Positions 7,807 to 16,420 of a stretch of DNA of 24,998 nucleotides are shown piece after piece (position 1 is the first letter of the stretch; every line of letters begins with the position of its first letter). Position numbers and translations under genes: made by a program. A model generated the notes under the pieces. It saw only the letters and a program-made list of their open reading frames with translations, was not told the origin of the DNA and ran no database searches. The DNA lies in contig JBCCFD010000061.1 of assembly GCA_039029915.1 (NCBI GenBank), positions 1 through 24,998 of the forward strand, given 5' to 3'. Source of the stretch: QQUD01 sp039029915 (lineage in GTDB: Bacteria > Chloroflexota > Anaerolineae > Promineifilales > Promineifilaceae).

Positions 7807-8430
7807 GTGAGTCAAGAAGCGTTATACGTACGGAAAAATCATCCACTGTTAATTGTTATTTCAGGACCTTCAGGCGTTGGGAAAGATACATTAGCACATA
7901 TGTTAATCTCAATGAATCCAGACCAATATTATTTTGTAGTCACTGCCACAACGCGCGAGCCGCGAGAGGGTGAGGTGCATGGGAAGGATTACTTTTTTGT
8001 CACAACTGATGAGTTTGCTGAAATGATTGAATCGGATGAATTGCTTGAGCACGCTTTTGTATATAACGACTATAAGGGAATACCAAAACAGCAAATTCGG
8101 GATGCTTTAAACAGCCAGAAAGATGTCATCATGCGCGTTGATGTGCAAGGAGCCGCCACTGTCAAAAAGCTGGTGCCTAACGCCATATTAATCTTTTTAA
8201 CCCCCTCAACTGAAGAAGATTTAGTAACCCGACTTGTGGAAAGAAAGTCTGAAACCTCTGAAGGGTTAAACTTGCGCATAGCCACTGCGCGTCAAGAGAT
8301 GAAACGATTAGTTGAGTTCGATTTTTGCGTGGTGAATGCCCAAGGTGAGCAGGAACGAGCGGTTGATCAGATTCGGAGCATTATTCAAGCGGCTCACTGC
8401 CGAGTGGATCAGGACCCGGTTATTTTGTAA
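7807..8430 (+). CDS. gmk: Guanylate kinase
   Basis: Converts GMP to GDP. Start chosen at the GTG at 7807 because GGAG (7797-7800) lies 6 bases ahead; this gives 207 residues, normal for the family. An in-frame ATG at 7783 has no ribosome site, and a TTG at 7699 would run into the divergent fmdB gene. Seen: P-loop SGPSGVGKDTL (residues 19-29), GMP-binding TTREPREGEVHGKDYFFV, the lid and GMP region YNDYKGIPKQQI (YKGIP where many family members have YGT), MRVDVQGAATVKKL, and the C-terminal FDFCVVNAQ corresponding to the usual FDYVVVN. The variant GMP loop is probably lineage-specific, not a sign of lost function. Confidence 0.92.
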   Translation: MSQEALYVRKNHPLLIVISGPSGVGKDTLAHMLISMNPDQYYFVVTATTREPREGEVHGKDYFFVTTDEFAEMIESDELLEHAFVYNDYKGIPKQQIRDALNSQKDVIMRVDVQGAATVKKLVPNAILIFLTPSTEEDLVTRLVERKSETSEGLNLRIATARQEMKRLVEFDFCVVNAQGEQERAVDQIRSIIQAAHCRVDQDPVIL

Positions 8431-8542
8431 GTGTAAAAATAGAGAAAAGAGAATAGAGTGTGGAGAGTTGTTTTCAAATATTAGACTTGCTGCACCACTT
8501 GCCCTCGAGTGTTTTTCTAGATCATAGAGCTGCGATCAAGAC

Positions 8543-8588
8543 AAAAAAAGGAGGCATTTGCAAACATTAACTGTCGTGCAAATCCTCC
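8543..8588 (-). terminator. Intrinsic terminator of the minus-strand subtilase gene
   Basis: On the minus strand, GGAGGATTTGCA and TGCAAATGCCTCC form a 12-bp stem with one bulged base and a 14-nt loop (arms 8577-8588 and 8550-8562), followed directly by seven T (8549-8543). It lies 22 bp past the stop of the protease gene at 8611. Weak T-rich sequence on the other side might also slow transcripts arriving from gmk. Confidence 0.85.
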
Positions 8589-8610
8589 CTCTAACTTTTT
8601 ACTCTAAGCT

Positions 8611-11600
8611 CTATGGTGTAATTTCACCTGAGAAGCAAATAATGTTGGTGCCATCGAAGAGGTCGCTGGTCAGTTCAACGCAGTTGTTCCACGGGCCGGG
8701 GGTCCAGCCTGTCACCTCAAACGTAATTTGGTGAGATGCACCGGGTGCACCGGGAATTGATGTGATGCGCAGTTCTGTGGTTGAGGTTACGGCCGTTCCC
8801 ACACCATCCGCATACCAGTTTGCGCCCGAATTTCCAAACTCATTTTCAGCACCAACCGTTAGCAGACCGCCATCGCCATCAGAGACATCTCCATACACAA
8901 AAGCAATATCCTCTTCGCCATTGATCCCAATCCAGACTTGGAAAGAATTCAACTCACCATCGCTGAAGTTAGGCACCTCTGCCCACTCAAGAACAACCCA
9001 AGCATTATCACTGTTTGAGTCACCAAGAATAGCGGCATAAAGATTGCCCCCAGCGGATGGGTTAAGGTCAGTCCAGAATGGGGCGAGCACATTGTTCGGA
9101 ATGGTCGGATCAGGGAAGATTTGATTAACGAAATCAACGTCTGCACTGGTGCCGCCACCAACAATGAGATATCCATTCGATACCATGCCAATGGAGTCAT
9201 GCATCTCGCCACCGTATTCATACTCAGGAACTGAGAAATTAACAATAGATTCGTCAGTTACGCCTGAAACGGGCGCGATACCAAAAAGGGCTAAGGAGAT
9301 ATATCCGGCCGTCGTGCCTGTACCATCTTCGACCATGATCATCGGTGGATTAGACCCTTCCAGTAAACCATTGTAAGAAAGACTCTTTAAGCCTTCAGTT
9401 TCTGCGCCTACAACGCTATTTTCTACTAAGCGCAAACGACGGGGCATGTCATTAAGTAAGTCCACTTGGGCGTCATCAAAGCTCATATTGGTAATGGTAA
9501 TAGAACATTCGGTGGAGTTAGTACGAACAAAAACGGCTGGATTACAGCGGTTGAAAATTTCGACCTCAGGCATTTCGCGAACAATCGTAATTGGGAAACG
9601 GGCTACGTGAGGCCCATCTACTTCTTTAAAATAGAGCGTTGCGTGACGAACCTCACCAAGAGGAACCTGACGGGCATCGATGGTGATGCTGACGGTTTTT
9701 TCACTTCCGGGGCGGAGTCCAATTTGACCGCGAGCAATGACGCGTAGGTCGCTCGGGGCCTCGACGTGCATTTCCCAAAAGGCGCTGTAGTCTAACTCAC
9801 TGCGAATAGTTCGTTCGATTGTCATTCGGCCGGGCATTGAGGGGATATATAGGCTTGGATAGTTACTATTCCACAGCTCATCCTCAAGCGCGAGGTAATC
9901 TGAACCGCTGTCAGAAATTGAGATACCGGGATTACCAGCCTGAGTTAAATCAATATGTCCAGAGCCTGCATCAAAATTATCCACTGGCGTGACGCCATCC
10001 TCTTTGACTAGGTCTTCTGAATAGGCTGTGGTCATGAGGGCTGATTTGATTTGACCGGGACCCCAATCAGGGTTCATTTGAGCAAGTAGCAGGGCTGAGC
10101 CGGCAACATGTGGTGCGGACATTGAGGTGCCTTGAATGACTTGGAAGAGCTGTCCAGGAGCACCGCCAGCGACGCTTGAAGGGGCAGCCGTATGTCCCGC
10201 TAAAATTTGGACACCCGGTGCTGTAATATCAGGTTTGCTTACGCCAAGGGTTTGACCTGTTCCACCGCGAGAACTAAATGCAGCCATCACATTGGCTTGA
10301 CTGCTTTCTTTGATGCCCCCTTCAATGCTGCCCATAACGGCCGTATTATTTGCCAAGAACTCTAGCAGGGCCGCCCCAGCATCATCTTGAAGGTGAACAG
10401 TTGGTAAAAAGTGATTATCTGCTACCAAAGAATTCGGAGTAGGATTGTAAAGTACATAGCCACCCGCACCCCCTTGGAGTGCATTGTACCCCTTGGTGAC
10501 GCGTGCGATTTGGCCCCGCTTACAGACTACGATTTCTCCTTGTGTCCATGTATCTGCTGGGAAAGGACTCAAACATTGCCCATCATTAGGGTCATCTGCT
10601 GGAATACCATCGAAATCGGCCGCGAGGACGACTTCGCCTGTGTGTGGACCAGTGAGCGAGGAACCCGTCAGGGTAAGTTCATTATCGCCCGAGGTTAGTG
10701 CTAAAGTGCCAGAAAATGTGCGGTCTTGCGTGCTAGCCCCAACGGTAGTGACCCATGGACTGCGTCCAGCGACCGTATCGGCATCTGGACCCGAGTTGCC
10801 AGCAGACTTAGCTACAAAAATGCCGCTGTCGTAAGCGCGCAAAAAGCCAAGTGAGACAATATCGGTATAAGGATTTACCCCGCCGCTGATGGAGTAGTTA
10901 ATTACATCAACATCATCGGCAATAGCTTGTTCGATGGCGGCCAGAGCATCACTGCTGAAGCAGCCTTGAGCACCACAAACTTTGTAGGCGATCACCTGAG
11001 CACGTGGGGCGACACCAGAAACATGGCCTAAATCACTACCAGCAATTGAGGCCGAAACGCCCCCATTACCAGCGGCTGTTGTAGTAGTATGGGTGCCGTG
11101 GCCATCATCATCCCGAGCAGAATCGAACTCTTCAGGAGTTAAGCCAACGAGCATTTTGTATGTTTCTAAAAATTGATAAGCGCCAATAAGTTTATTGTTA
11201 CAGCTAAAGGCAACGTCATCTGCATTCCAGCCGCTGTTCCCAAACTCACAGGGATAAGGACCACCGGCGGGTGCGGCATAACCATTCCCAAAGCCATCTG
11301 GGTCAGAGAATGAAGGATGTTCAGGCCACACGCCGGAATCTAATGAGGCAAAGAGAGTACCTTCACCAGCATTTGAAGGACCGCCTAGACTATTCCAGGC
11401 GGTTGGTGCACCGATGAAGTCAATGCTGTTGTCTGTGGTTGGCTGATTGAGCTGATCGAGGTAAACGGCCGTAATACCCGGCATATTGGCCACGGCATCA
11501 ATCTTGTTGCCGGTTACGACAAGAGCTGCCCCATTGAACGTGCTGTATTGATGGGTGACCTGCCCCTGAGATGTTAAGAGCAGTTGATCCATCTGTAAAG

Positions 11601-11862
11601 AACCATCGTATGTGATAATGATGCTCACAGGCTGCAATGGGGTAACTTCTTCAAATGAATTGGGTAAAGATAATTGAGGTCGTCCAGCTTCTAGCGGCTT
11701 TGAGCTATCGGCTGTGTGAGTTGACTGTGGCTCTAGGCTATTTGCGTTGATGGAAATGTCTTGGGCGCGGCTTCGCGAACTGGAAGCCAAAATAATGAGC
11801 AAAATGAGTGCTGAAAAAAATAAGAAACTAGCTAAACGTTTGTGCTGATAAACTCTAACCAT
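8611..11862 (-). CDS. Secreted subtilisin-family (S8) serine protease with PA domain, 1083 residues
   Basis: Predicted extracellular endopeptidase. Seen in order: signal peptide (basic MVRVYQHKR, hydrophobic core about 11-27); I9-like propeptide (about 78-137); S8 catalytic domain with Asp175 (LDSGVW), His255 (DGHGTHT), oxyanion Asn356 (AGNSGP) and Ser580 (QGTSMSAPHVAGSA). A PA domain is inserted before the serine (about 405-515, VVCKRGQIARVTKGYNA), as in Vpr, C5a-peptidase and cucumisin types. Then a beta-rich region (about 650-760), a DUF11-like repeat (CSITITNMSFDDAQVDLLND), and a NIDO-like beta domain (ENEFGNSG) shared with the neighbouring protease. AGGGGAA sits before the ATG. The paralogue on the plus strand faces away from it. 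It carries four octamers or near-octamers (for example 8789, 10337, 11465). All catalytic residues are intact. Confidence 0.94.
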   Translation of the reverse strand: MVRVYQHKRLASFLFFSALILLIILASSSRSRAQDISINANSLEPQSTHTADSSKPLEAGRPQLSLPNSFEEVTPLQPVSIIITYDGSLQMDQLLLTSQGQVTHQYSTFNGAALVVTGNKIDAVANMPGITAVYLDQLNQPTTDNSIDFIGAPTAWNSLGGPSNAGEGTLFASLDSGVWPEHPSFSDPDGFGNGYAAPAGGPYPCEFGNSGWNADDVAFSCNNKLIGAYQFLETYKMLVGLTPEEFDSARDDDGHGTHTTTTAAGNGGVSASIAGSDLGHVSGVAPRAQVIAYKVCGAQGCFSSDALAAIEQAIADDVDVINYSISGGVNPYTDIVSLGFLRAYDSGIFVAKSAGNSGPDADTVAGRSPWVTTVGASTQDRTFSGTLALTSGDNELTLTGSSLTGPHTGEVVLAADFDGIPADDPNDGQCLSPFPADTWTQGEIVVCKRGQIARVTKGYNALQGGAGGYVLYNPTPNSLVADNHFLPTVHLQDDAGAALLEFLANNTAVMGSIEGGIKESSQANVMAAFSSRGGTGQTLGVSKPDITAPGVQILAGHTAAPSSVAGGAPGQLFQVIQGTSMSAPHVAGSALLLAQMNPDWGPGQIKSALMTTAYSEDLVKEDGVTPVDNFDAGSGHIDLTQAGNPGISISDSGSDYLALEDELWNSNYPSLYIPSMPGRMTIERTIRSELDYSAFWEMHVEAPSDLRVIARGQIGLRPGSEKTVSITIDARQVPLGEVRHATLYFKEVDGPHVARFPITIVREMPEVEIFNRCNPAVFVRTNSTECSITITNMSFDDAQVDLLNDMPRRLRLVENSVVGAETEGLKSLSYNGLLEGSNPPMIMVEDGTGTTAGYISLALFGIAPVSGVTDESIVNFSVPEYEYGGEMHDSIGMVSNGYLIVGGGTSADVDFVNQIFPDPTIPNNVLAPFWTDLNPSAGGNLYAAILGDSNSDNAWVVLEWAEVPNFSDGELNSFQVWIGINGEEDIAFVYGDVSDGDGGLLTVGAENEFGNSGANWYADGVGTAVTSTTELRITSIPGAPGASHQITFEVTGWTPGPWNNCVELTSDLFDGTNIICFSGEITP

Positions 11863-12498
11863 TTGTTCCCCTCTGGGTAAAGACGTTCCGTTACGATGGT
11901 TTAGCTGAATGATGATTGATATTAAAAATATTCAGCTAGGTGCTATGATGATCTTCGTCAAACAAATCAACGCTTTGCGTCAATAGACAGCAACGCATTG
12001 GCGATCGGGTGTGAAAAATGATGGGATTTTTTAAAATGTGCTGACACACCATTGATCGAAACGCAATTCTCTTCTAAAAAGTGCGCTTGATAAATATTTT
12101 CGATTACCAGTACTTCTTTGAGTTTCCTATACGTGTGAGACAACCCATTGTACCGAAACAGACGACATGTGTCTATCAAAGCATTTTTACATTTGTAGGC
12201 GGTGTTTGGTTTGTTTTGCATAGCGACGGTACACCATTCTTGATTGTATGCTATCTATAAATTTATGTTGGTCATTTCGGAATCGCTGGGTAGCGATTTT
12301 GTACTATAGGACTAAGAAAGTATATGATGGGAAACTTAATAAACTGCTTACAGGTAAACTGTTTTGTTAGGATTTAAACGATTATTGATTGGTTATTCCA
12401 GTTTTTAAAAATCGGCGCAGGTCGGTGTATTGCTGAGCTAGCATCGCGCGGTCAGAATTGACAAACTTTATTTTAAAGTCGTAGTGTGGACGAATGTA
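11863..12498. other. Divergent promoter region between the two subtilase genes
   Basis: About 0.6 kb, AT-richer than the flanks, without a convincing gene. It holds a 9-bp stem hairpin near the left gene (11902-11938), a small perfect hairpin AATCGCT-GGGT-AGCGATT (12281-12298), and an ACTTTA-TTT-TAAAGT dyad within about 40 bp of the right gene, preceded by TTGACA. An 84-codon minus-strand frame (11967-12221) lacks a ribosome site and resembles nothing I know; I treat it as chance. Promoters for both proteases must lie here. Confidence 0.5.
11902..11938 (-). promoter_or_regulatory. Hairpin in the 5' leader of the minus-strand subtilase
   Basis: Arms TAGCTGAAT (11902-11910) and ATTCAGCTA (11930-11938) are perfectly complementary over 9 bp with a 19-nt AT-rich loop, about 40 bp upstream of the protease ATG. 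It could be an operator dyad or an mRNA leader hairpin. No U-tract follows. Confidence 0.35.
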
Positions 12499-15400
12499 AT
12501 GATGCAAAAATTAATAAGATTTAGTTGGTTTTTTTGTCTTGTATTTTTTATTTTGGTTGGTTTACGAGCAGACGCCCTGAATAAGGGTGTGGGCACAACA
12601 ATTAGAAGCCAAACGGCCGTTTTGAACACCCACCATCTTGTTTCAGAAACAGATCGTTACATTGTTCAACTTAGGGGAGACCCTAATGTCCGTTTTGCTG
12701 CTCAAAAAGGGATATTGCCCCAATCGGTTGGCGGCTTGTCCTATCAACAGCAGCTGTTAGATGAGCAGGCGACGTTTTTAACGGCCGTTTCTCAAACAAC
12801 CACCCAGCCACTTGTTACCCATTTTCAATATACGATGAGCTTTAACGGACTTGGTTTAGAGATTTCGCCAGAAGATTTAGCCATATTCCACAATCATCCC
12901 AGCGTCGTCCAAATTTTTCCAGAAGAGATATATGAGCTAACAACCGACAGAGGGCCAGAATGGATTGGGGCACCAGCTGTTTGGGACGGTAGCGGAACGC
13001 CAAATAGTGTTGCTACTCAAGGTGAGGGGATTATTATTGGTGTTTTGGATACCGGCATTAACTATAAGCATCCATCGTTTGCCGACGTTGGGGATGATGG
13101 CTATGATCACACAAACCCCTGGGGGCAAGGTGTCTACGTAGGGGCTTGCGTAACCTCCCTCAATATTTGCAATGATAAGCTCATTGGCGCCTGGGACTTT
13201 GTTGACCAGTTTGGTGAGTTTGATGGCGTTGGAGACAATGATGGTCACGGCTCCCATACCGCTTCGACTGCCGGTGGCAATGTGGTCATCGCCAATATGG
13301 TGACAGAAACTGGATATTCGTACGAAAGACAGATTTCTGGCGTAGCGCCCCATGCCAATATCATTTCTTATGACGTCTGCGTTGATGGCTGTTTTTCGCT
13401 AGCTCTTTTGGCTGCGGTTGAACAGGCCATCCTAGATGGGGTTGATGTCATCAATTATTCAATCTCGGGGGGCACGAATCCGTATAATGATCCAATTTCA
13501 GAGGCGTTCCTCTCCGCAAATCAAGCGGGAATCGTGGTGTCTGCCGCTACGGGAAATAGCGGTCCAACTGCCAGTACGGTCAATCATATTAGTCCGTGGG
13601 TTATGGCCGTGGGCGCAGGCACTCACGATCGGACATTTCAAAATCAATTGATTCAGTTTAGCGGTGGTGTTTCGACGATTGAATCGCTAATAGGGGCCGG
13701 TCTTTCTACTTCTTATGGCCCAGCACCAGTTGTTCATGCAGAGGATTTTGGAGATGGTCAATGTTTAGCTCCATTTTTGCCGGGCACTTGGCAAGGGGAA
13801 ATTGTGGTGTGTGAACGAGGTGAAATCTCACGCGTTACCAAGGGTGAGAATGTGGTCATTGGTGGTGCAGGTGGTTTGATTTTGATCAATACGATTGCGC
13901 AAGGAAACAGCATTTCAAACGATGATCACTTCTTGCCAGCCGTCCACTTAACCTTTGCAGATGGGCAACAGCTCGTGAATTGGTTGAGCAGCGGGTCTGA
14001 TCATCAACTTATGATTAGTGGTAGCGAGCTAATCTCAGGTGGAGGAGACCAAATGGCTGGCTTTAGTTCCCGCGGTCCAACTTTACCCTTTGATGTAATT
14101 AAGCCAGATTTGGTGGCTCCCGGCGTCTCTATATTAGCAGCGTATTATGATGGTGCAGATGATTTTGCATTCTTGGACGGCACCTCGATGGCGGCTCCCC
14201 ATGCGGCAGGTGCGGCGGCACTTTTAAAAGCACTTCATCCGACTTGGTCACCTGACGAGATTCGGTCTGCGTTGATGATGACGAGTGAAACGGCCGTTGC
14301 GAACCATACTGGTGTAACGGCAGCCACTCCCTTTGACACGGGTACAGGCCGCATTGATGTGGCAAAAGCGAGCCAGGCTGGACTCTTGGTGAGTGAAACG
14401 ATTTCCAACTACCAGACAATTAACCCGCTGCACCTCCAGGATTTTGCCAATTTGAACATTCCCTCAATGGCGCATGGATACTGTTTAGAAACCTGTAGCT
14501 GGGAGCGCACCTTCAAAAGCGCGATAAATAGTGATGCGACTTGGACAGCAACGGCCGTATCTGACGATGGCATCATCCTCGATGTGGTCCCAAACCTATT
14601 TACCATTTCAGCCGGTATGACCCAAACCTTATCAATTACGGCTGATGTGACTGAATTTTTTGGTCCCGGGGGCTGGGGATTTGGCTCGCTTATCTTAACA
14701 AGTCCAGGTGAAGAGACGCTTCATCTCCCAATTGCGGTGAAAAAAGAGGCTCAATCCCATCCTGAAGCGTTGCATAAAACGGCCGTTGTGTTTGCTGAAC
14801 CGGGCGACCGCCTAACCTACGAAATTACGCTTGATAACTTGGATACCATCAGCAATACAATGACGTTGACCGATACGCTTCCTGCCAACGTGAGTTATGT
14901 CGCTGGCTCTGCCACCGATGGCTTAACATATGACGGTGTCAATCATCGCTTAACGTGGACTGGACAGGTTGGCCCTGGTGAGCTCGGCTATCAAGGAGAA
15001 TGGGTGACCAATTTAGACTATCAAAATTTAGGCCAGCTTGATGATCCGGCTGAAGATTTATGCCTCATGTTTGCCAACTGTGATGAAGTTTCAGTCCTTT
15101 ATGATTTAACGGACGAGGGGCACAGTTTTCCATTTTTTGGTGAAACGTTGACAGAGCTATATATCACTTCGAATGGCACCTTGATAGGACCAAATGGGCT
15201 AACTGGGTTAGCCTGTACCGCCTGTCCGCAAGCGTTTCCCAATCCGGCAGAACCGAATCAAATGATTGCTGGTCTGTGGCGGGATTTAGACATGAGCAAC
15301 GGTAAGGGTCAGTTCTATGCTGGCTATCTAACTGGTTTGTTAGAAAACCCCAATGACATTGTTTTTTACGCTAACTGGCAAGATGCGGCGCAGTTTAATG

Positions 15401-15843
15401 ATTTCTTCTCGATCAGTGCACATGGAATAGCCGTGGTGCTTGATGGGCAATCAGAACCAGCGGGACGCATTTACTTTTTGTACGATTACATCATTTCGCC
15501 AAGCAGTTTGATGGCTGATGGCTTTGCCATTGGGGTGGAAAATCGTGATGGCAGCGTCGGAACGGCCGTTGCTTTTGCTAATTGTGATCCCGTTTTATGT
15601 GGCAGCGTCGCATCATTTGGCTCACCGCCTGGCGGTAGCACAACGTATCGGCTTGATCCCGCTATCGTCCCTGGCTCCCATACGAAAACCTTTACCTATG
15701 ATGTCATTGTGACGGGAGCCGTAGGTGACTTATTGTCGAATCAGGTTGAGGTGACAAGCAGTGGTTTGAGCGAGGTAATGACGGCCGTTTCTGACACCCT
15801 TATTGATTATCGCACTTATTATCCATTTGTTAGTCGAAACTAG
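12499..15843 (+). CDS. Secreted subtilisin-family (S8) serine protease with PA domain, paralogue of the neighbouring gene
   Basis: 1114 residues from the ATG at 12499 (an upstream GTG at 12484 would add five residues; neither has a strong ribosome site). Seen: signal peptide (MMQKLIRFSWFF, core to about residue 22); I9-like propeptide (about 50-145); S8 domain with Asp184 (VLDTGI), His250 (DGHGSHT), Asn353 (TGNSGP) and Ser563 (DGTSMAAPHAAGAA); an inserted PA domain (about 405-510). C-terminal parts: beta region, DUF11-like repeat (GDRLTYEITLDNLD, LTDTLPANVSYVAGS), a NIDO-like domain shared with the paralogue (GVENRDGS), and a last segment ending in TYYPFVSRN. Predicted secreted or surface-retained peptidase. 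Seven Thr-Ala-Val tripeptides are each encoded by an ACGGCCGT octamer, the highest count of any gene here. Catalytic residues are intact. Confidence 0.94.
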   Translation: MMQKLIRFSWFFCLVFFILVGLRADALNKGVGTTIRSQTAVLNTHHLVSETDRYIVQLRGDPNVRFAAQKGILPQSVGGLSYQQQLLDEQATFLTAVSQTTTQPLVTHFQYTMSFNGLGLEISPEDLAIFHNHPSVVQIFPEEIYELTTDRGPEWIGAPAVWDGSGTPNSVATQGEGIIIGVLDTGINYKHPSFADVGDDGYDHTNPWGQGVYVGACVTSLNICNDKLIGAWDFVDQFGEFDGVGDNDGHGSHTASTAGGNVVIANMVTETGYSYERQISGVAPHANIISYDVCVDGCFSLALLAAVEQAILDGVDVINYSISGGTNPYNDPISEAFLSANQAGIVVSAATGNSGPTASTVNHISPWVMAVGAGTHDRTFQNQLIQFSGGVSTIESLIGAGLSTSYGPAPVVHAEDFGDGQCLAPFLPGTWQGEIVVCERGEISRVTKGENVVIGGAGGLILINTIAQGNSISNDDHFLPAVHLTFADGQQLVNWLSSGSDHQLMISGSELISGGGDQMAGFSSRGPTLPFDVIKPDLVAPGVSILAAYYDGADDFAFLDGTSMAAPHAAGAAALLKALHPTWSPDEIRSALMMTSETAVANHTGVTAATPFDTGTGRIDVAKASQAGLLVSETISNYQTINPLHLQDFANLNIPSMAHGYCLETCSWERTFKSAINSDATWTATAVSDDGIILDVVPNLFTISAGMTQTLSITADVTEFFGPGGWGFGSLILTSPGEETLHLPIAVKKEAQSHPEALHKTAVVFAEPGDRLTYEITLDNLDTISNTMTLTDTLPANVSYVAGSATDGLTYDGVNHRLTWTGQVGPGELGYQGEWVTNLDYQNLGQLDDPAEDLCLMFANCDEVSVLYDLTDEGHSFPFFGETLTELYITSNGTLIGPNGLTGLACTACPQAFPNPAEPNQMIAGLWRDLDMSNGKGQFYAGYLTGLLENPNDIVFYANWQDAAQFNDFFSISAHGIAVVLDGQSEPAGRIYFLYDYIISPSSLMADGFAIGVENRDGSVGTAVAFANCDPVLCGSVASFGSPPGGSTTYRLDPAIVPGSHTKTFTYDVIVTGAVGDLLSNQVEVTSSGLSEVMTAVSDTLIDYRTYYPFVSRN

Positions 15844-15881
15844 CGTTGTGAGATGCGGGGCTTCGTGATAAATTTCGGCTT

Positions 15882-16415
15882 ATGAAACCACTTATTGGCA
15901 CGGATTTAAAACGGTTTTTAAAAAAGTATCGTCGGGCAAATAAACCTAAATTTGAGCTGGCTGCTCTGCTGCAAAGCATTGAATATCCTGCTAATGTTGG
16001 CTCAATTTTTCGCGTGGCGGATGCGGCTAACTTGAATGAGCTGGTATTATCTGGGATTACGCCTCGGCCACCTCATCCCACCATTGATAAAGTGGGGCGG
16101 TTTAAAACGGCGCGGGTGCCTTGGCGATATGAACAGGACCCAATTACGGCCGCTCAGACTTTAAAAGCCAATGGGTACCATATGGTTGCGGTAGAGCTGG
16201 CCGATACGGCCGTTCCCTACCATCAATACAGCTATCCTGAAAAAACGTGTCTTGTGGTGGGGCATGAAGATCACGGGGTGACCAAAGCGACCCTCGCCGC
16301 TTGCGATGGAGCGGTATTTCTACCTATGTATGGTAAAGGGCTGTCGCTCAATGTGCACGTTGCCCTCAGTATTGTGATTTACCACATTCTTCATCGAGTT
16401 AAAAACATTGATTGA
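15882..16415 (+). CDS. SpoU/TrmH-family RNA 2'-O-methyltransferase
   Basis: 177 residues. Methylates ribose 2'-OH in tRNA or rRNA with S-adenosylmethionine, using a trefoil-knot SPOUT fold. The three SpoU motifs are visible: motif 1 YPANVGSIFRVADA (residues 35-48, with the conserved Asn and Arg), motif 2 CLVVGHEDHGV, and motif 3 LPMYGKGLSLNVHVALSIVIY, with Ser-Leu-Asn-Val forming the knot and cofactor site. It lacks the N-terminal substrate domain of longer TrmH/RlmB proteins, so it is a compact single-domain form, and the target nucleotide cannot be read from sequence. It starts 38 bp after the protease stop and is tail to tail with the next lipoprotein gene (5 bp between stops). Confidence 0.92.
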   Translation: MKPLIGTDLKRFLKKYRRANKPKFELAALLQSIEYPANVGSIFRVADAANLNELVLSGITPRPPHPTIDKVGRFKTARVPWRYEQDPITAAQTLKANGYHMVAVELADTAVPYHQYSYPEKTCLVVGHEDHGVTKATLAACDGAVFLPMYGKGLSLNVHVALSIVIYHILHRVKNID

Positions 16416-16420
16416 CGTTT

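Noticed and set aside
8431..8542. Small reading frame extending beyond gmk
   Set aside because: It shares only a shifted frame of the gmk 3' end and runs into low-complexity AG-rich spacer without a start signal.
10484..10834. 116-codon plus-strand frame inside the minus-strand subtilase
   Set aside because: Shadow of the PA-domain region of the real gene.
11967..12221. 84-codon minus-strand open frame in the subtilase spacer
   Set aside because: No ribosome site, no recognisable motif, uneven composition, and it lies in a region rich in dyads expected of regulatory DNA.
12937..13353. 138-codon frame antisense to the plus-strand subtilase
   Set aside because: It overlaps the catalytic core of a clear protease and shows no domain or ribosome site.
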